NCBI RefSeq assembly: GCF_013409365.1
Contig: NZ_JACCBA010000001.1
Coordinates: forward strand, 1,922,001-1,986,000
Source of the DNA: Actinomadura luteofluorescens
GTDB taxonomy: Bacteria; Actinomycetota; Actinomycetes; Streptosporangiales; Streptosporangiaceae
Reading direction: 5' to 3'
Length of the DNA stretch: 64,000 bases
The translations under genes and the position numbers were made by a program. The notes below the pieces were generated by a model, which was given only the letters and a program-made list of their open reading frames with translations, did no database searches and was not told the origin of the DNA. Below are positions 44,142-53,309 of this stretch, piece after piece (position 1 is the first letter of the stretch; each line of letters starts with the position of its first letter).

Positions 44142-44957
44142 ATGACGGACAGCGAAAGCGGGCCCGAGCTCACCGAGGCCGGGCCGGAGGACTCCACCCC
44201 GGAGCCGGCAACCGTGGGTGACCGGCCGCTCGTCGTGGTCGAGCACGTCAACAAGCACTACGGCGAGCTGCACGTCCTCAAGGACATCAACCTCACCGTG
44301 AACTCGGGCGAGGTCGTCGTCGTCATCGGCCCGTCCGGCGGCGGGAAGTCGACCCTGTGCCGGTCGATCAACCGCCTGGAGCCGATCGACGACGGCACGA
44401 TCCTCGTGGACGGCAAGGACCTGCCCAAGGAGGGCAAGGAGCTGGCGAAGCTCCGCGCCGACGTGGGCATGGTGTTCCAGTCGTTCAACCTGTTCGCCCA
44501 CAAGACGATCCTCGAGAACGTCATGCTCGGGCCGGTGAAGGTCCGCAAGCAGGGCAAGCAGGAGTCGCAGAAGCACGCGATGGAGCTGCTCGACCGGGTC
44601 GGCATCGCCAACCAGGCCCACAAGTACCCCGCGCAGCTGTCCGGCGGGCAGCAGCAGCGCGCGGCGATCGCGCGCTCCCTCGCGATGCGCCCCAAGGTGA
44701 TGCTCTTCGACGAGCCCACCTCGGCGCTGGACCCGGAGATGGTCAACGAGGTCCTGGACGTCATGACGGGACTGGCCCGCGAGGGCATGACGATGATCGT
44801 CGTCACGCACGAGATGGGCTTCGCCCGCCGCGCCGCCCAGAAGGTCGTGTTCATGGCGGACGGCCAGATCGTCGAGGAGAACACCCCCGACGAGTTCTTC
44901 ACCAACGCGCGGACCGAGCGCGCGAAGGACTTCCTTTCCAAGATCCTCACGCACTGA
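44142..44957 (+). CDS. gluA: Glutamate-type ABC transporter ATP-binding protein
   Basis: 271 residues. It is the polar-amino-acid ATPase of a glutamate/aspartate uptake system. An acidic N-terminal extension of about 28 residues precedes [20 protein letters not shown]. Walker A is GPSGGGKST, the Q-loop [10 protein letters not shown], the signature [16 protein letters not shown], Walker [13 protein letters not shown], and the switch His is in [13 protein letters not shown]. The first gene of gluABCD, followed after 38 bases by the binding protein gene. The promoter must lie in the 178 bases shared with miaB. Confidence 0.94.
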   Translation: MTDSESGPELTEAGPEDSTPEPATVGDRPLVVVEHVNKHYGELHVLKDINLTVNSGEVVVVIGPSGGGKSTLCRSINRLEPIDDGTILVDGKDLPKEGKELAKLRADVGMVFQSFNLFAHKTILENVMLGPVKVRKQGKQESQKHAMELLDRVGIANQAHKYPAQLSGGQQQRAAIARSLAMRPKVMLFDEPTSALDPEMVNEVLDVMTGLAREGMTMIVVTHEMGFARRAAQKVVFMADGQIVEENTPDEFFTNARTERAKDFLSKILTH

Positions 44958-44995
44958 GCCGCGGGGCTCCGGCAGAGAGCAGAGGTAGGACGAGT

Positions 44996-45865
44996 ATGCG
45001 AGTACGTCGTTTCGGCGCCCTCATCGGGGCGGGGATGGCGCTGTCGCTGGCGCTCAGCGCGTGCGGCAGCGACACCGAGAAGACCGAGGCCAAGACGGTC
45101 GTCCAGAAGGCCAAGGACGACAAGAAGCTGACCATCGGCATCAAGTTCGACCAGCCGGCGCTCGGCCTGAAGAAGCCCGACGGCAGCTTCGACGGCTTCG
45201 ACGTCGACGTCGCCAAGTACATCGCGAAGTCGCTCGGCGTCCCCGAGAACGGCATCACGTTCAAGGAGACGACCTCCGCCAACCGCGAGTCGTTCCTCGG
45301 CGGCGGGCAGGTCGACCTCGTGGTCGCCACCTACTCCATCACCGACGCGCGCAAGTCGCAGGTGACCTTCGGCGGGCCGTACTACGTCGCCCACCAGGAC
45401 ACGATGGTCAAGGCCGACAACGGCAGCATCAAGAAGGCCACCGACCTCAAGGGCAAGAAGCTCTGCAAGGCCGCCGGGTCCAACTCCTTCCGCCGCATCA
45501 CCGAGGGCCCGCCGGACGGCAAGCTGAACATCAAGGGCGTCACGCTGGTGGACGCCTCCAGCTACTCCGAGTGCGTGAGCAAGCTGAAGTCCGGCGCCCT
45601 GGACGCGGTCAGCACCGACGACCTGATCCTGGCCGGCTTCGCCAACCAGCAGAAGGGCTCCTTCAAGGTCATCAACGACCCCTTCACCGACGAGAAGTAC
45701 GGCGTCGGCCTCAAGAAGGGCGACACCGAGACCTGCGAGGCCGTCAACAAGGCCGTCACCCAGATGTACTCCGACGGCACGGCCAAGACCCTGCTGGAGA
45801 AGCACTTCGCGGGCACCGGGCTCAAGCTCGTCACGACCGCCCCGCAGATGGAAGGCTGCGCCTGA
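44996..45865 (+). CDS. gluB: Glutamate-type ABC transporter substrate-binding lipoprotein
   Basis: 289 residues. The signal peptide ends in the lipobox LSACGS, so it is a lipoprotein on the outer face of the membrane. Family 3 (amino-acid) binding-protein features: LTIGIKFDQPALGLKKPDGS, FDGFDVDVAKYIAKSLGV, TSANRESFLGGGQVDLVVAT, YSITDARKSQVTFGGPYYVA. The ligand Arg-Asp pattern is that of glutamate/glutamine binders. Four cysteines occur in the mature part (KKLCKA, SECVSKL, ETCEAV, EGCA), which allows two disulfides. GTAGGA lies 5 bases before the ATG. Confidence 0.94.
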   Translation: MRVRRFGALIGAGMALSLALSACGSDTEKTEAKTVVQKAKDDKKLTIGIKFDQPALGLKKPDGSFDGFDVDVAKYIAKSLGVPENGITFKETTSANRESFLGGGQVDLVVATYSITDARKSQVTFGGPYYVAHQDTMVKADNGSIKKATDLKGKKLCKAAGSNSFRRITEGPPDGKLNIKGVTLVDASSYSECVSKLKSGALDAVSTDDLILAGFANQQKGSFKVINDPFTDEKYGVGLKKGDTETCEAVNKAVTQMYSDGTAKTLLEKHFAGTGLKLVTTAPQMEGCA

Positions 45866-45894
45866 TCCAGGGCCGCGACTGACGCCCGTCACGC

Positions 45895-45931
45895 CGGCGC
45901 GTCCCCGAAAAGCAACGCCGGGGGCGCGCCG
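45895..45931 (+). terminator. Intra-operon hairpin between gluB and gluC
   Basis: CGGCGCG (45895-45901) and CGCGCCG (45925-45931) form a 7-bp stem, extended inside by CCCC/GGGG. A hairpin after the binding-protein gene is a known way to protect its mRNA and to reduce permease expression, giving excess binding protein. Confidence 0.6.
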
Positions 45932-45974
45932 ACCTGGCCTGACTCCCGCTGGAACGTGATGAAACAGCTGAGCA

Positions 45975-46658
45975 ATGTTTGACTTCAGCCCGTTCTTCGA
46001 CAACTTCGACGAGATCCTCCAAGGGTTCTGGGCGACCCTGCGCCTCGCGGCCGCCGCGGCGGTGCTGTCCCTGATCATCGGGACCTTCCTGGCGAGCTTC
46101 CGGGTCTCGCCGGTGCCGGTGCTCCGCGCGTTCGGCACGGGTTACGTCAACGTCGTGCGCAACACGCCGCTCACCCTGGTGCTGCTGATGTGCAGCCTGG
46201 GCCTGAACGACATCCTCGCGCTGAAGTTCTCCGAGAACTCCTCGACGACCTACTACTGGTGGGCGGTCCTCGGCCTGTCGGCCTACACCGGGGCCTTCGT
46301 CTGCGAGACCCTCCGCTCGGGCATCAACACCGTCCCGCTGGGCCAGGCCGAGGCGGCCCGTTCGATCGGGCTGACCTTCACCCAGTCGCTCCGCATGATC
46401 ATCCTGCCGCAGGCGTTCCGGGCGATCATCGCCCCGCTGGGCAGCGTGTTCATCGCGATGATCAAGAACACGACGGTGGCGGCGGCCGCGAGCTACGCCG
46501 AGGTCGCGCTGGTCACCAAGACCATCATCGACAAGCCCACGTTCGCCAACGGGGTCATCCCTCTCTTCCTCGGCGTCTCGGTCGGCTTCCTGATCCTCAC
46601 CCTGCCGACCGGATACTTCTTCGGCTGGCTCGCCAAGCGGATGGCGGTGGCGCGATGA
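45975..46658 (+). CDS. gluC: Glutamate-type ABC transporter permease
   Basis: 227 residues with about five helices. It is of the HisM/GlnP type. The N-terminal DEILQGFWATLRLAAAAAVL is followed by LRAFGTGYVNVVRNTPLTLV, AYTGAFVCETLRSGINTVPL and the coupling helix GQAEAARSIGLTFTQSLRMI. Then come ILPQAFRAIIAPLGSVFIAM and IKNTTVAAAA. It pairs with GluD. Its stop overlaps the gluD ATG as ATGA. Confidence 0.93.
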   Translation: MFDFSPFFDNFDEILQGFWATLRLAAAAAVLSLIIGTFLASFRVSPVPVLRAFGTGYVNVVRNTPLTLVLLMCSLGLNDILALKFSENSSTTYYWWAVLGLSAYTGAFVCETLRSGINTVPLGQAEAARSIGLTFTQSLRMIILPQAFRAIIAPLGSVFIAMIKNTTVAAAASYAEVALVTKTIIDKPTFANGVIPLFLGVSVGFLILTLPTGYFFGWLAKRMAVAR

Positions 46659-47638
46659 GCAAGGAAGCGACCGTTCTCTTCGACATCCCCGGGCCCCGTG
46701 CCCGGACGCGCAACGCGGTCCTGACCGCCGTCGTGTCGATCGTGTTCGCCGCCGTCCTGGCGGCGCTGGTCTGGCGCCTCAGCGACAAGGGCCAGTTCGA
46801 GGAGAAGCTCTGGACGCCGTTCCTGAAGTGGACGGTCTGGAGGCACCTGCTCCTGCCCGGCCTGATGAACACGCTGAAGGCCGCCGTCGTCGCCACCGTG
46901 CTGGCGCTGCTGTTCGGCATCGTGTTCGGGCTGGCCCGGCTGTCGGACCACTGGTGGGTCCGCGTCCCGGCCGGCGCGGTGGTCGAGTTCTTCCGCGGCA
47001 TCCCGCTGCTGATCCTGATCTTCCTGGCGTTCTTCGTCCCCAACAAGATCAGCCCCGCGATCGCCGAGTCGCAGTTCGGCACCCTGCAGCGCTTCTCGGT
47101 GGACTACTTCTTCTCGATCTTCGGGGTGGAGATCAACGCCGGGACGGTCACGGTGCCCGCGTTCGCCGCGGTCGTGTTCGGCCTGACGATGTACAACGGC
47201 TCCGTGCTCGCCGAGGTGGTGCGGGCGGGCGTCCTTTCGATCCCGAAGGGGCAGTCGGAGGCCGCCTACTCCATCGGGCTCCGCAAGAACGGCGTCATGC
47301 GGCTGGTGCTGCTGCCGCAGGCCATCACGGTGATGATGCCGGCGATCGTGAGCCAGATCGTCGTCCTGCTCAAGGACACCGCCCTCGGGTTCATCATCGC
47401 CTACGGCGAGTTCCTGCAGGCCGGCTTCAAGCAGGTGCCCGCGAACTACAGCAACAACGTGCTGCAGGCCGGCATCGTCGTCGCGGTCATCTACATCGCG
47501 ATCAACATGTCGCTGAGCCGCGTGGCCACCTGGCTGGAGGGCCGCAGCCGCCGCAGCCGCAAGACCGAGGCCAAGACCATGGGCTCGGGCGGCCCCGCCC
47601 CCGTGGCCGGGGTCGGGGTGACCCAGCAGACCGTCTGA
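46655..47638 (+). CDS. gluD: Glutamate-type ABC transporter permease
   Basis: 327 residues. The protein is longer than GluC because of an N-terminal helix (LTAVVSIVFAAVLAALVWRL) and an extra soluble segment before the transport domain. Domain features: TLKAAVVATVLALLFGIVFG, EFFRGIPLLILIFLAFFVPN, and the coupling loop IPKGQSEAAYSIGLRKNGVM followed by LVLLPQAITVMMPAIVSQ. The C-terminal 35 residues are a basic and Gly/Pro-rich cytoplasmic tail. It completes the transporter and is followed by a very strong terminator. Confidence 0.93.
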   Translation: MSKEATVLFDIPGPRARTRNAVLTAVVSIVFAAVLAALVWRLSDKGQFEEKLWTPFLKWTVWRHLLLPGLMNTLKAAVVATVLALLFGIVFGLARLSDHWWVRVPAGAVVEFFRGIPLLILIFLAFFVPNKISPAIAESQFGTLQRFSVDYFFSIFGVEINAGTVTVPAFAAVVFGLTMYNGSVLAEVVRAGVLSIPKGQSEAAYSIGLRKNGVMRLVLLPQAITVMMPAIVSQIVVLLKDTALGFIIAYGEFLQAGFKQVPANYSNNVLQAGIVVAVIYIAINMSLSRVATWLEGRSRRSRKTEAKTMGSGGPAPVAGVGVTQQTV

Positions 47639-47655
47639 CGGTCCGTTCGCCCGCG

Positions 47656-47685
47656 AAGGGCGCCGCCGGTTCCGGCGGCGCCCTT
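47656..47685 (+). terminator. Terminator of gluABCD
   Basis: AAGGGCGCCGCCGG (47656-47669) and CCGGCGGCGCCCTT (47672-47685) form a perfect inverted repeat of 14 bp separated by TT, 18 bases after the gluD stop. Confidence 0.9.
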
Positions 47686-47812
47686 CGCCGTCCCCGGGGC
47701 GGGGGAACCCTGGTGTTACCGGCGGGTTTCCAGGGGACGAGCTTGTATCTTTCCGACCTCAAACGGCCCGTCATGGCCCCAACCGATCCCCGTATGCGGG
47801 ACGATTCCTGTT

Positions 47813-49825
47813 ATGACCGCTCGTGCGACCCTTCCCTACGGCTCATGGCCTTCACCCATCTCTGCGGCCGATGTCGCCCGCGCCCGGCTGCGCCTCAGCT
47901 TCCCCACCGTCGCGGGCGACGACGTGTGGTGGCAGGAGACGCGGCCCGAGGAGGGCGGGCGGGCCACGGTCATCCATCTGAAGGACGGTCACCGCACCGA
48001 GCTGCTGCAGGCGCCGTGGGACGCGCGTACCCGCGTCCACGAGTACGGCGGGCGGTCGTACCTGCCGATCCGCACCGCCGCGGGCTGGTCGGTCGTGTTC
48101 TCCAACTACGAGGACCAGCGGCTGCACCGCCTCGACGAGGGCGACCCGAAGCCGTACCCGCTGACGCCCGAGCCGGCCGTCCCCGCGGGGCTGCGGTACG
48201 CCGACTACGTCCTGTCCCCGGACGGGACGGAGGTCTGGTGCGTCTGCGAGGGCCACATCGCCGAGCCGGCGGTCCCCGAGGGTGAGCAGGGCGCGGAGGA
48301 GCAGCCCGTCACGGGCATCCGGCGCGCCATCGTCGCCGTCCCCCTGGACGGAAGCGCCGCCGGTGACGCCGGCGCGATCCGCGAGCTGGTGTCGGGCGCG
48401 CAGTTCTACGCGGGCCCCGTGCCGTCCCCCGGCGGAGGGCACCTGGCATGGGTCCAGTGGAACCACCCCCGCATGCCCTGGGACGGCACCGAGGTGCGCG
48501 TCGCGGCGGTCGAGGACGGCGCGGTGGTCGCCCCCCGCACGGTCAAGGGCGGTCTCACCGAGTCGGCGCTGGCGCCGCTGTGGCGCGACGACGAGTCCCT
48601 CTACGTGATCTCCGACTGGCCCGGGTGGTGGAACATCTACCAGGTCGGCCTGCACGGGGAGTCCGCGCAGGCGCTCTACCCGGCCGAGGAGGAGTTCGCC
48701 GCGCCGCTGTGGCAGCTCGGCGGCATGCCGTACGCGCTGCTCGGCGACGGGCGCCTCGCCGTCCTGCACGGCGAGGGCGACATGCGGCTCGGCGTCTACG
48801 ACACCGACACCCTCGACCTCGTCGACCTGGAGGTCCCCTACGAGCACTGGGCGCCGCAGCTGTCCACGGACGGCTCGACGATCGTGGGGATCGCCGGCAG
48901 TCCCGACCTGCCGGCCTCGGTGGTGCGGGTCGACACCACGACCGGGCGCGTCGAGGGGCTGCGGCGGGAGCGGGCCGAGCTGCCCGACGTCGCGTACCTG
49001 TCCCGGCCGCGCGCCGAGCGCCTGGAGGGGCCGTTCGGACGTCCCGTCCACGCCTACGTGTTCCCGCCGACCAACCCCGAGGCGGCCGGTCCGGCCGACG
49101 AGCTGCCGCCCTACGTGGTGTTCGTGCACGGCGGGCCCACCGGGCGGGTCTCCACGGTGCTCGACATGGAGCGCGCGTACTTCACCAGCCGCGGCATCGG
49201 CGTGATCGACGTCAACTACGGCGGGTCGGCCGGCTACGGCCGCGCCTACCGCGAGCGGCTGCGCCGCCAGTGGGGCGTGGTCGACGTCGAGGACGCCGTC
49301 GCCGCCGCCCGCGCCCTCGTCGACGGAGGCATCGCCGACCCGGCGCGGCTGGCCATCCGCGGCGGCTCGGCCGGGGGCTGGACGACGCTCGCGGCGGTCA
49401 CGCAGACCGACGTGTTCAAGGCCGCCACGTCCTACTTCGGGATCAGCGACCTGCAGCGCTTCGCCGAGAGCACCCACGACTTCGAGTCCCACTACCTGTT
49501 CGGCCTCATCGGCCCCCTCCCCGGCTTCGAGCGCGCCTACGAGGAGCGCTCGCCGATCAACCGCGCCGACCGGACGGCCTGCCCCGTCCTGCTCCTGCAG
49601 GGGCTGAGCGACCCGATCGTGCCGCCGGACCAGTCCGAACGGTTCGCGCAGGCGCTGGCCGACAAGAAGATGCCGTACGCCTACCTCACCTTCGAGGGCG
49701 AGTCGCACGGCTTCCGCAAGGCCGACACGGTCATCCGCTGCCTGGAGGCGGAGCTGGCGTTCTACGGGCAGACCCTCGGGTTCGAGCCCCGCGGCGTCGA
49801 ACCCGTCGACCTCAAGGTCGGCTGA
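47813..49825 (+). CDS. S9 family (prolyl oligopeptidase-type) peptidase
   Basis: 670 residues. An N-terminal beta-propeller-like domain (PSPISAADVARARLRLSFPT, HEYGGRSYL, DWPGWWNIYQV) restricts access to a C-terminal alpha/beta-hydrolase domain. The catalytic triad is visible: Ser519 in GGSAGGWTT, Asp600 in QGLSDPIVPP and His632 in GESHGF. The oxyanion region is VFVHGGPTGR, followed by DVNYGGSAGYGRAYRERLRR. No signal peptide, so it is probably cytoplasmic and cleaves short peptides or acyl-amino acids. A tail-to-tail arrangement with the GDPD gene leaves no base between the stop codons. Confidence 0.92.
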   Translation: MTARATLPYGSWPSPISAADVARARLRLSFPTVAGDDVWWQETRPEEGGRATVIHLKDGHRTELLQAPWDARTRVHEYGGRSYLPIRTAAGWSVVFSNYEDQRLHRLDEGDPKPYPLTPEPAVPAGLRYADYVLSPDGTEVWCVCEGHIAEPAVPEGEQGAEEQPVTGIRRAIVAVPLDGSAAGDAGAIRELVSGAQFYAGPVPSPGGGHLAWVQWNHPRMPWDGTEVRVAAVEDGAVVAPRTVKGGLTESALAPLWRDDESLYVISDWPGWWNIYQVGLHGESAQALYPAEEEFAAPLWQLGGMPYALLGDGRLAVLHGEGDMRLGVYDTDTLDLVDLEVPYEHWAPQLSTDGSTIVGIAGSPDLPASVVRVDTTTGRVEGLRRERAELPDVAYLSRPRAERLEGPFGRPVHAYVFPPTNPEAAGPADELPPYVVFVHGGPTGRVSTVLDMERAYFTSRGIGVIDVNYGGSAGYGRAYRERLRRQWGVVDVEDAVAAARALVDGGIADPARLAIRGGSAGGWTTLAAVTQTDVFKAATSYFGISDLQRFAESTHDFESHYLFGLIGPLPGFERAYEERSPINRADRTACPVLLLQGLSDPIVPPDQSERFAQALADKKMPYAYLTFEGESHGFRKADTVIRCLEAELAFYGQTLGFEPRGVEPVDLKVG

Positions 49826-51058
49826 TCAGGGGACGATGTAGGAGGAGATGTCGAGCAGCGTGTGGTCGGCCTGGAAGAACGACACCGTGTCGCCTGAGGT
49901 GTTGTTCAGGAAGCCGGCCGTCAGGCCGTTGTAGTAGGCGTCGGGACGGTTCGTGCCAGGGCCGACGTAGACGCGCAGCAGGCTGCCGGGCGGGATGACG
50001 TATCCCGAGCCGATCCGCATCAGGTTGCTCGCCTGGTCGCGCAGGTAGCCGCCGCTCACGTCGACCGGCCTCGACGTCGTGTTGCGCAGCACCACGTGCT
50101 CGCTCTTCTCCGGCTGGGCGTCGTCGCCGCTCGGATCGGGGAAGACGCTGTCGATCACGACGCCGTTCGCGCCGGGGAAGGGCGTCCGGCCGTCCAGGAT
50201 CCGCCGCGTGGTGGCGGGGAAGTTCGTCGCGAGCCAGTCGTAGCCCTGGTTCGCCCCCATGGAGACCTCGGCCGGGCTGTCCACCGGGTCGCTGAACACC
50301 TTCAGCCCCTTGGCGTGCGCGCGCCTGACGTCGTCGGCACTGGTCGCCCTGGGGTGCGCGTACACGCTGACCGTCCAGCCCGCGAGCGCCGCCAGCTCGT
50401 CGTCGGAGAGCATCTTCCCGCCGGTCAGGTAGGAGAGCTGCACCTTGGGCGCGGACGCGTGGAACTCCTGGAGCGCCGTCTGGTCGCGCGAGTGGACGTG
50501 CACCCGGTAGGCCCCCGACCTGAGCGTCCCGCCGTCGGTGAGCCGCGCCGCGTTCAGCTCCTCGGCGAGGAGCGTGGCGATCCCGGGGCTGTTGGCGGGC
50601 GCCTTCAGCTCCAGGCTGAGACCGGTGTCCCTGCTCCTGACGGCGAGCAGCTCCTTCAGGGTGGGCACCCGCTGGCCCGCGTACCGGGCGTCGAACCAGG
50701 ACCCGGCGTCCAGCCGCTTGATCTCGTCCAGGGTGAACTGGCCCACCCTCCAGGGCGCCCGGTCGGGGAAGACCTGCTCCACGTCGGTGGTCCGGGCGAG
50801 CGTGTCGTCGTGCAGGAGCACGATCCGCTTGTCCGCCGTGAGCTGCACGTCGCCTTCCAGGACGTCCGCCCGGTCGCGGACCCCGTCGCGGTAGGACGCG
50901 AGCGTCTCCTCGGGGGCCTGGCCCGGCGACCCGCGATGCCCGACGATCACCGCGTGCGCGCGCTTGCCCGCGGCCTGCGGCGCGGCCTGCGCGCTGCCCG
51001 CGAAGGCGAGGGCGGCGGCCAGCACGGCCCCGCCCCCGATCATGGCGATCCTGTTCAC
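49826..51058 (-). CDS. Secreted glycerophosphodiester phosphodiesterase with C-terminal LTD-like domain
   Basis: 410 residues from a GTG with GGGAGG 5-6 bases upstream. Signal peptide RIAMIGGGAVLAAALAFAG, cleaved near AQA. The GDPD TIM barrel has VIVGHRGSPGQAPEETLASY (catalytic His-Arg), EGDVQLTADKRIVLLHDDTL (metal-binding Glu/Asp and His), then LSLELKAP, and the C-terminal GLKVFSDPVDSP. From about residue 300 (ANGVVIDSVFPDPSGDDAQP, EHVVLRNTTSRPVDVSGGYL) a lamin-tail-type beta domain follows. The enzyme would release glycerol-3-phosphate from phosphodiesters outside the cell, for example for phosphate gain. The LTD part may anchor it to cell-surface or nucleic-acid material. Confidence 0.88.
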   Translation of the reverse strand: MNRIAMIGGGAVLAAALAFAGSAQAAPQAAGKRAHAVIVGHRGSPGQAPEETLASYRDGVRDRADVLEGDVQLTADKRIVLLHDDTLARTTDVEQVFPDRAPWRVGQFTLDEIKRLDAGSWFDARYAGQRVPTLKELLAVRSRDTGLSLELKAPANSPGIATLLAEELNAARLTDGGTLRSGAYRVHVHSRDQTALQEFHASAPKVQLSYLTGGKMLSDDELAALAGWTVSVYAHPRATSADDVRRAHAKGLKVFSDPVDSPAEVSMGANQGYDWLATNFPATTRRILDGRTPFPGANGVVIDSVFPDPSGDDAQPEKSEHVVLRNTTSRPVDVSGGYLRDQASNLMRIGSGYVIPPGSLLRVYVGPGTNRPDAYYNGLTAGFLNNTSGDTVSFFQADHTLLDISSYIVP

Positions 51059-51175
51059 GAGATCCTCCCGCCTGGAAATGACTTGATCATCACCGCGGAA
51101 GCTTGCGAACACCAGACCGGCCGCTTAATTTCCCCCGAACCCCAACAAACCGCCCGGCTGCCGGGTCGCGGCCGG

Positions 51176-52747
51176 TCAGCGGGCGAACTCGATCGCCCGG
51201 GACTCCCGGACGACGGTGACCCGGATCTGGCCGGGATAGGTCAGCTCGTCCTCGACCTGCTTGGCGATGTCGCGGGCGATCACCTGGGCCTGGATGTCGT
51301 CGACCGCGTCGGGCTTCACCATCACCCGGATCTCGCGGCCCGCCTGCATCGCGAAGACCTTCTCCACGCCCTCGTGCCGGTCGCGGGCGATCTCCTCCAG
51401 CCGCTCCAGCCGCTTGACGTAGGCCTCCAGCGACTCGCGGCGCGCCCCCGGCCGGCTGCCGCTCACCGCGTCGGCGGCCTGGGTGAGCACGGCCTCCACG
51501 GTCCGGACCTCGACCTCGTTGTGGTGCGCCTCGATCGCGTGGACGACGTCCTCGTGCTCGCCGTAGCGGCGGGCGATCTCGGCGCCGATCAGCGCGTGGC
51601 TGCCCTCCACCTCGTGCGTGAGCGCCTTGCCGATGTCGTGCAGCAGCGTGCACCGCTTGGCGACCTCCACCGGCAGCCGCAGCTCGCCCGCCATGATGCC
51701 GGCGATGTGCGCGGACTCGATCAGGTGCTTGAGCACGTTCTGCCCGTAGGACGTCCGGTACCGCAGCTGGCCGAGCAGCGCGATCAGCTCCGGGTGCATG
51801 TCGGCGATGCCGACCTCGACCAGGGCGTCCTCGCCGGCGCGGACGCACAGCTGCTCGACGTCGCCGCGGCTGCGCTCGTAGATCTCCTCGATCCGCTGGG
51901 GGTGGATCCGGCCGTCCAGGACGAGCTTCTCCAGCGTCAGCCGCCCCACCTCGCGCCGCACCGGGTCGAAGCAGCTCAGCAGCACCGCCTCCGGGGTGTC
52001 GTCGATGATGAGGTTCACGCCCGTGGTCGACTCGAAGGCGCGGATGTTGCGGCCCTCGCGGCCGATGATGCGGCCCTTCATCTCGTCGCTCGGCAGGTGC
52101 AGGACCGACACCACCGACTCGGCGGTCTGCTCGCTGGCGACCCGCTGGATCGCCAGCGTCACGATCTTGCGGGCGCGCTTGTCGCCCTCCGCCTTCGCCG
52201 CGTTCTCGATCTCCCGCACGATCGGGATGGACTCGCGCTTCGCCTGGTTCTCCATCGCCGCGACGAGTTCGCCCTTGGCCTGCTCGGCGGTCAGCCCGGC
52301 CGCCTGCTCCAGGACCTTGCGCCGCTCCTCGGCGACGCCGTCGAGCTCCTGCCCGCGGGCCTCCAGCGCCTTGCCGGTCTCGGTGAGCCGTCCCTGCCAC
52401 TCCTCCAGGCGGCGCACCTCGGCGTCCAGCCGCTGCTCCCGCTCCGCGAGGCGCGCCTCACGGCGCTCCAGGTCCTCCCGGACGGTGCGGAGGTCGTCCC
52501 GCAGGGTCCGGCCCTCCTCGTCGAGCTCCGCGCGTCCCGCGGCGGCGGCCTGCTGCGCCTCGCGCTCGGCCTCCTCCAGGACGGCCCGCGCGTCCTTCGC
52601 GGCCTTCGCCCTGATCTCGTCCGCCTCGCCCTGCGCCCGGGCCATCTCGGCCGCGGCCCTGCCGGGCGTGCCGGGACGCCGCACCAGGACGATCACGAGA
52701 GCGACCAGGGTCACCAGCAGCGCTGCACCCAGCAGGACGCTCTCCAT
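51176..52747 (-). CDS. rny: Ribonuclease Y
   Basis: 523 residues. RNase Y is a membrane-anchored endoribonuclease that initiates mRNA decay. An N-terminal anchor (LGAALLVTLVALVIVLV, residues 6-22) is followed by a coiled coil to about residue 200 (Ala/Glu/Arg-rich, AEEVRAKA-like heptads). A KH domain has VVSVLHLPSDEMKGRIIGRE, GRNIRAFESTTGVNLIIDDT. The HD domain has the catalytic CTLLHDIGKALTHEVEGSHA and VHAIEAHHNEVE. The C-terminal region ends IRVTVVRESRAIEFAR, as usual. Transcribed downstream of recA-recX with 560 non-coding bases between. Confidence 0.95.
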   Translation of the reverse strand: MESVLLGAALLVTLVALVIVLVRRPGTPGRAAAEMARAQGEADEIRAKAAKDARAVLEEAEREAQQAAAAGRAELDEEGRTLRDDLRTVREDLERREARLAEREQRLDAEVRRLEEWQGRLTETGKALEARGQELDGVAEERRKVLEQAAGLTAEQAKGELVAAMENQAKRESIPIVREIENAAKAEGDKRARKIVTLAIQRVASEQTAESVVSVLHLPSDEMKGRIIGREGRNIRAFESTTGVNLIIDDTPEAVLLSCFDPVRREVGRLTLEKLVLDGRIHPQRIEEIYERSRGDVEQLCVRAGEDALVEVGIADMHPELIALLGQLRYRTSYGQNVLKHLIESAHIAGIMAGELRLPVEVAKRCTLLHDIGKALTHEVEGSHALIGAEIARRYGEHEDVVHAIEAHHNEVEVRTVEAVLTQAADAVSGSRPGARRESLEAYVKRLERLEEIARDRHEGVEKVFAMQAGREIRVMVKPDAVDDIQAQVIARDIAKQVEDELTYPGQIRVTVVRESRAIEFAR

Positions 52748-52807
52748 GAGGCAGATCCTTCCTCGCCGCGGGCCCGTCCGGACTACGGGGCCCTGCCTAG
52801 CGAGGAT

Positions 52808-53005
52808 TTACTCGCGCACACGGATGCACGACATCGCGGGACGACGCAGCGGCGCGCCCCGGCGACTCGGCCGGATCCGGTCGACGAACGTGTCCTTTAT
52901 GCCTCTCAGCTGCTGGAACGTGCTCGGTCGTATGGCAATCCGCGAGACGCGGAGTAACTCCTCACTGCCGTAACGGTAAGCGGCACAGAGGTAATGAGCA
53001 AGCAA
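52808..53005 (-). CDS. Possible small protein of 65 aa (weak)
   Basis: An open frame from a TTG start encodes MLAHYLCAAYRYGSEELLRV followed by a basic second half rich in Arg (DRIRPSRRGAPLRRPAMS). Codon bias is weaker than in true genes around it and I see no clear Shine-Dalgarno sequence, so the frame may be accidental. I recognise no family. It would lie upstream of rny on the same strand. Confidence 0.2.
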   Translation of the reverse strand: MLAHYLCAAYRYGSEELLRVSRIAIRPSTFQQLRGIKDTFVDRIRPSRRGAPLRRPAMSCIRVRE

Positions 53006-53040
53006 ACGACGGGCATTCCGGACTAACCGAACGTCGACGT

Positions 53041-53160
53041 GACTCCTTCCTTACCGCCTCCCCTGACCCCCGCCCCCCACCCCGACCTGCACCATCACAC
53101 CCCCGCCACCCCACACCCCCGAACCGCCCTCAAACCCCCACCCCCGACATCCCCGGCGTG
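53041..53160 (-). other. G-run-rich tract, potential G-quadruplex
   Basis: On the minus strand this stretch contains at least eight runs of four or more G separated by short loops. The tightest cluster, near 53059-53085, reads GGGG-T-GGGGGG-C-GGGGG-TCA-GGGG. Four such tracts with loops of 1-3 bases meet the usual G-quadruplex pattern. It lies just beyond the recX terminator. Confidence 0.65.
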
Positions 53161-53165
53161 TCGCA

Positions 53166-53200
53166 CCCCGCCCGGCCACACGCCGCCAACGCGGGCGGGG
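53166..53200 (-). terminator. Terminator downstream of recX
   Basis: CCCCGCCC (53166-53173) and GGGCGGGG (53193-53200) form an 8-bp stem with a 19-base loop, about 110 bases after the recX stop. Confidence 0.6.
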
Positions 53201-53309
53201 CGGACGGGAGAGGGTGCGCGTGGGCTGATCGGCGAAGGCTGCCGGGGGCCGTGTCGCCGCCGGCCATGGGCGGCTCGGGGGCTGGCGGGGTGTTGGTGGT
53301 GGGGGTGGG

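Larger units (their letters stand above)
52748..53309. other. 562-base region between recX and rny
   Basis: Reading on the minus strand from recX, it holds a terminator hairpin, then a G-rich tract and then a stretch of ordinary composition with one weak small open frame. It also must contain the rny promoter, which I cannot pinpoint. Confidence 0.6.
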
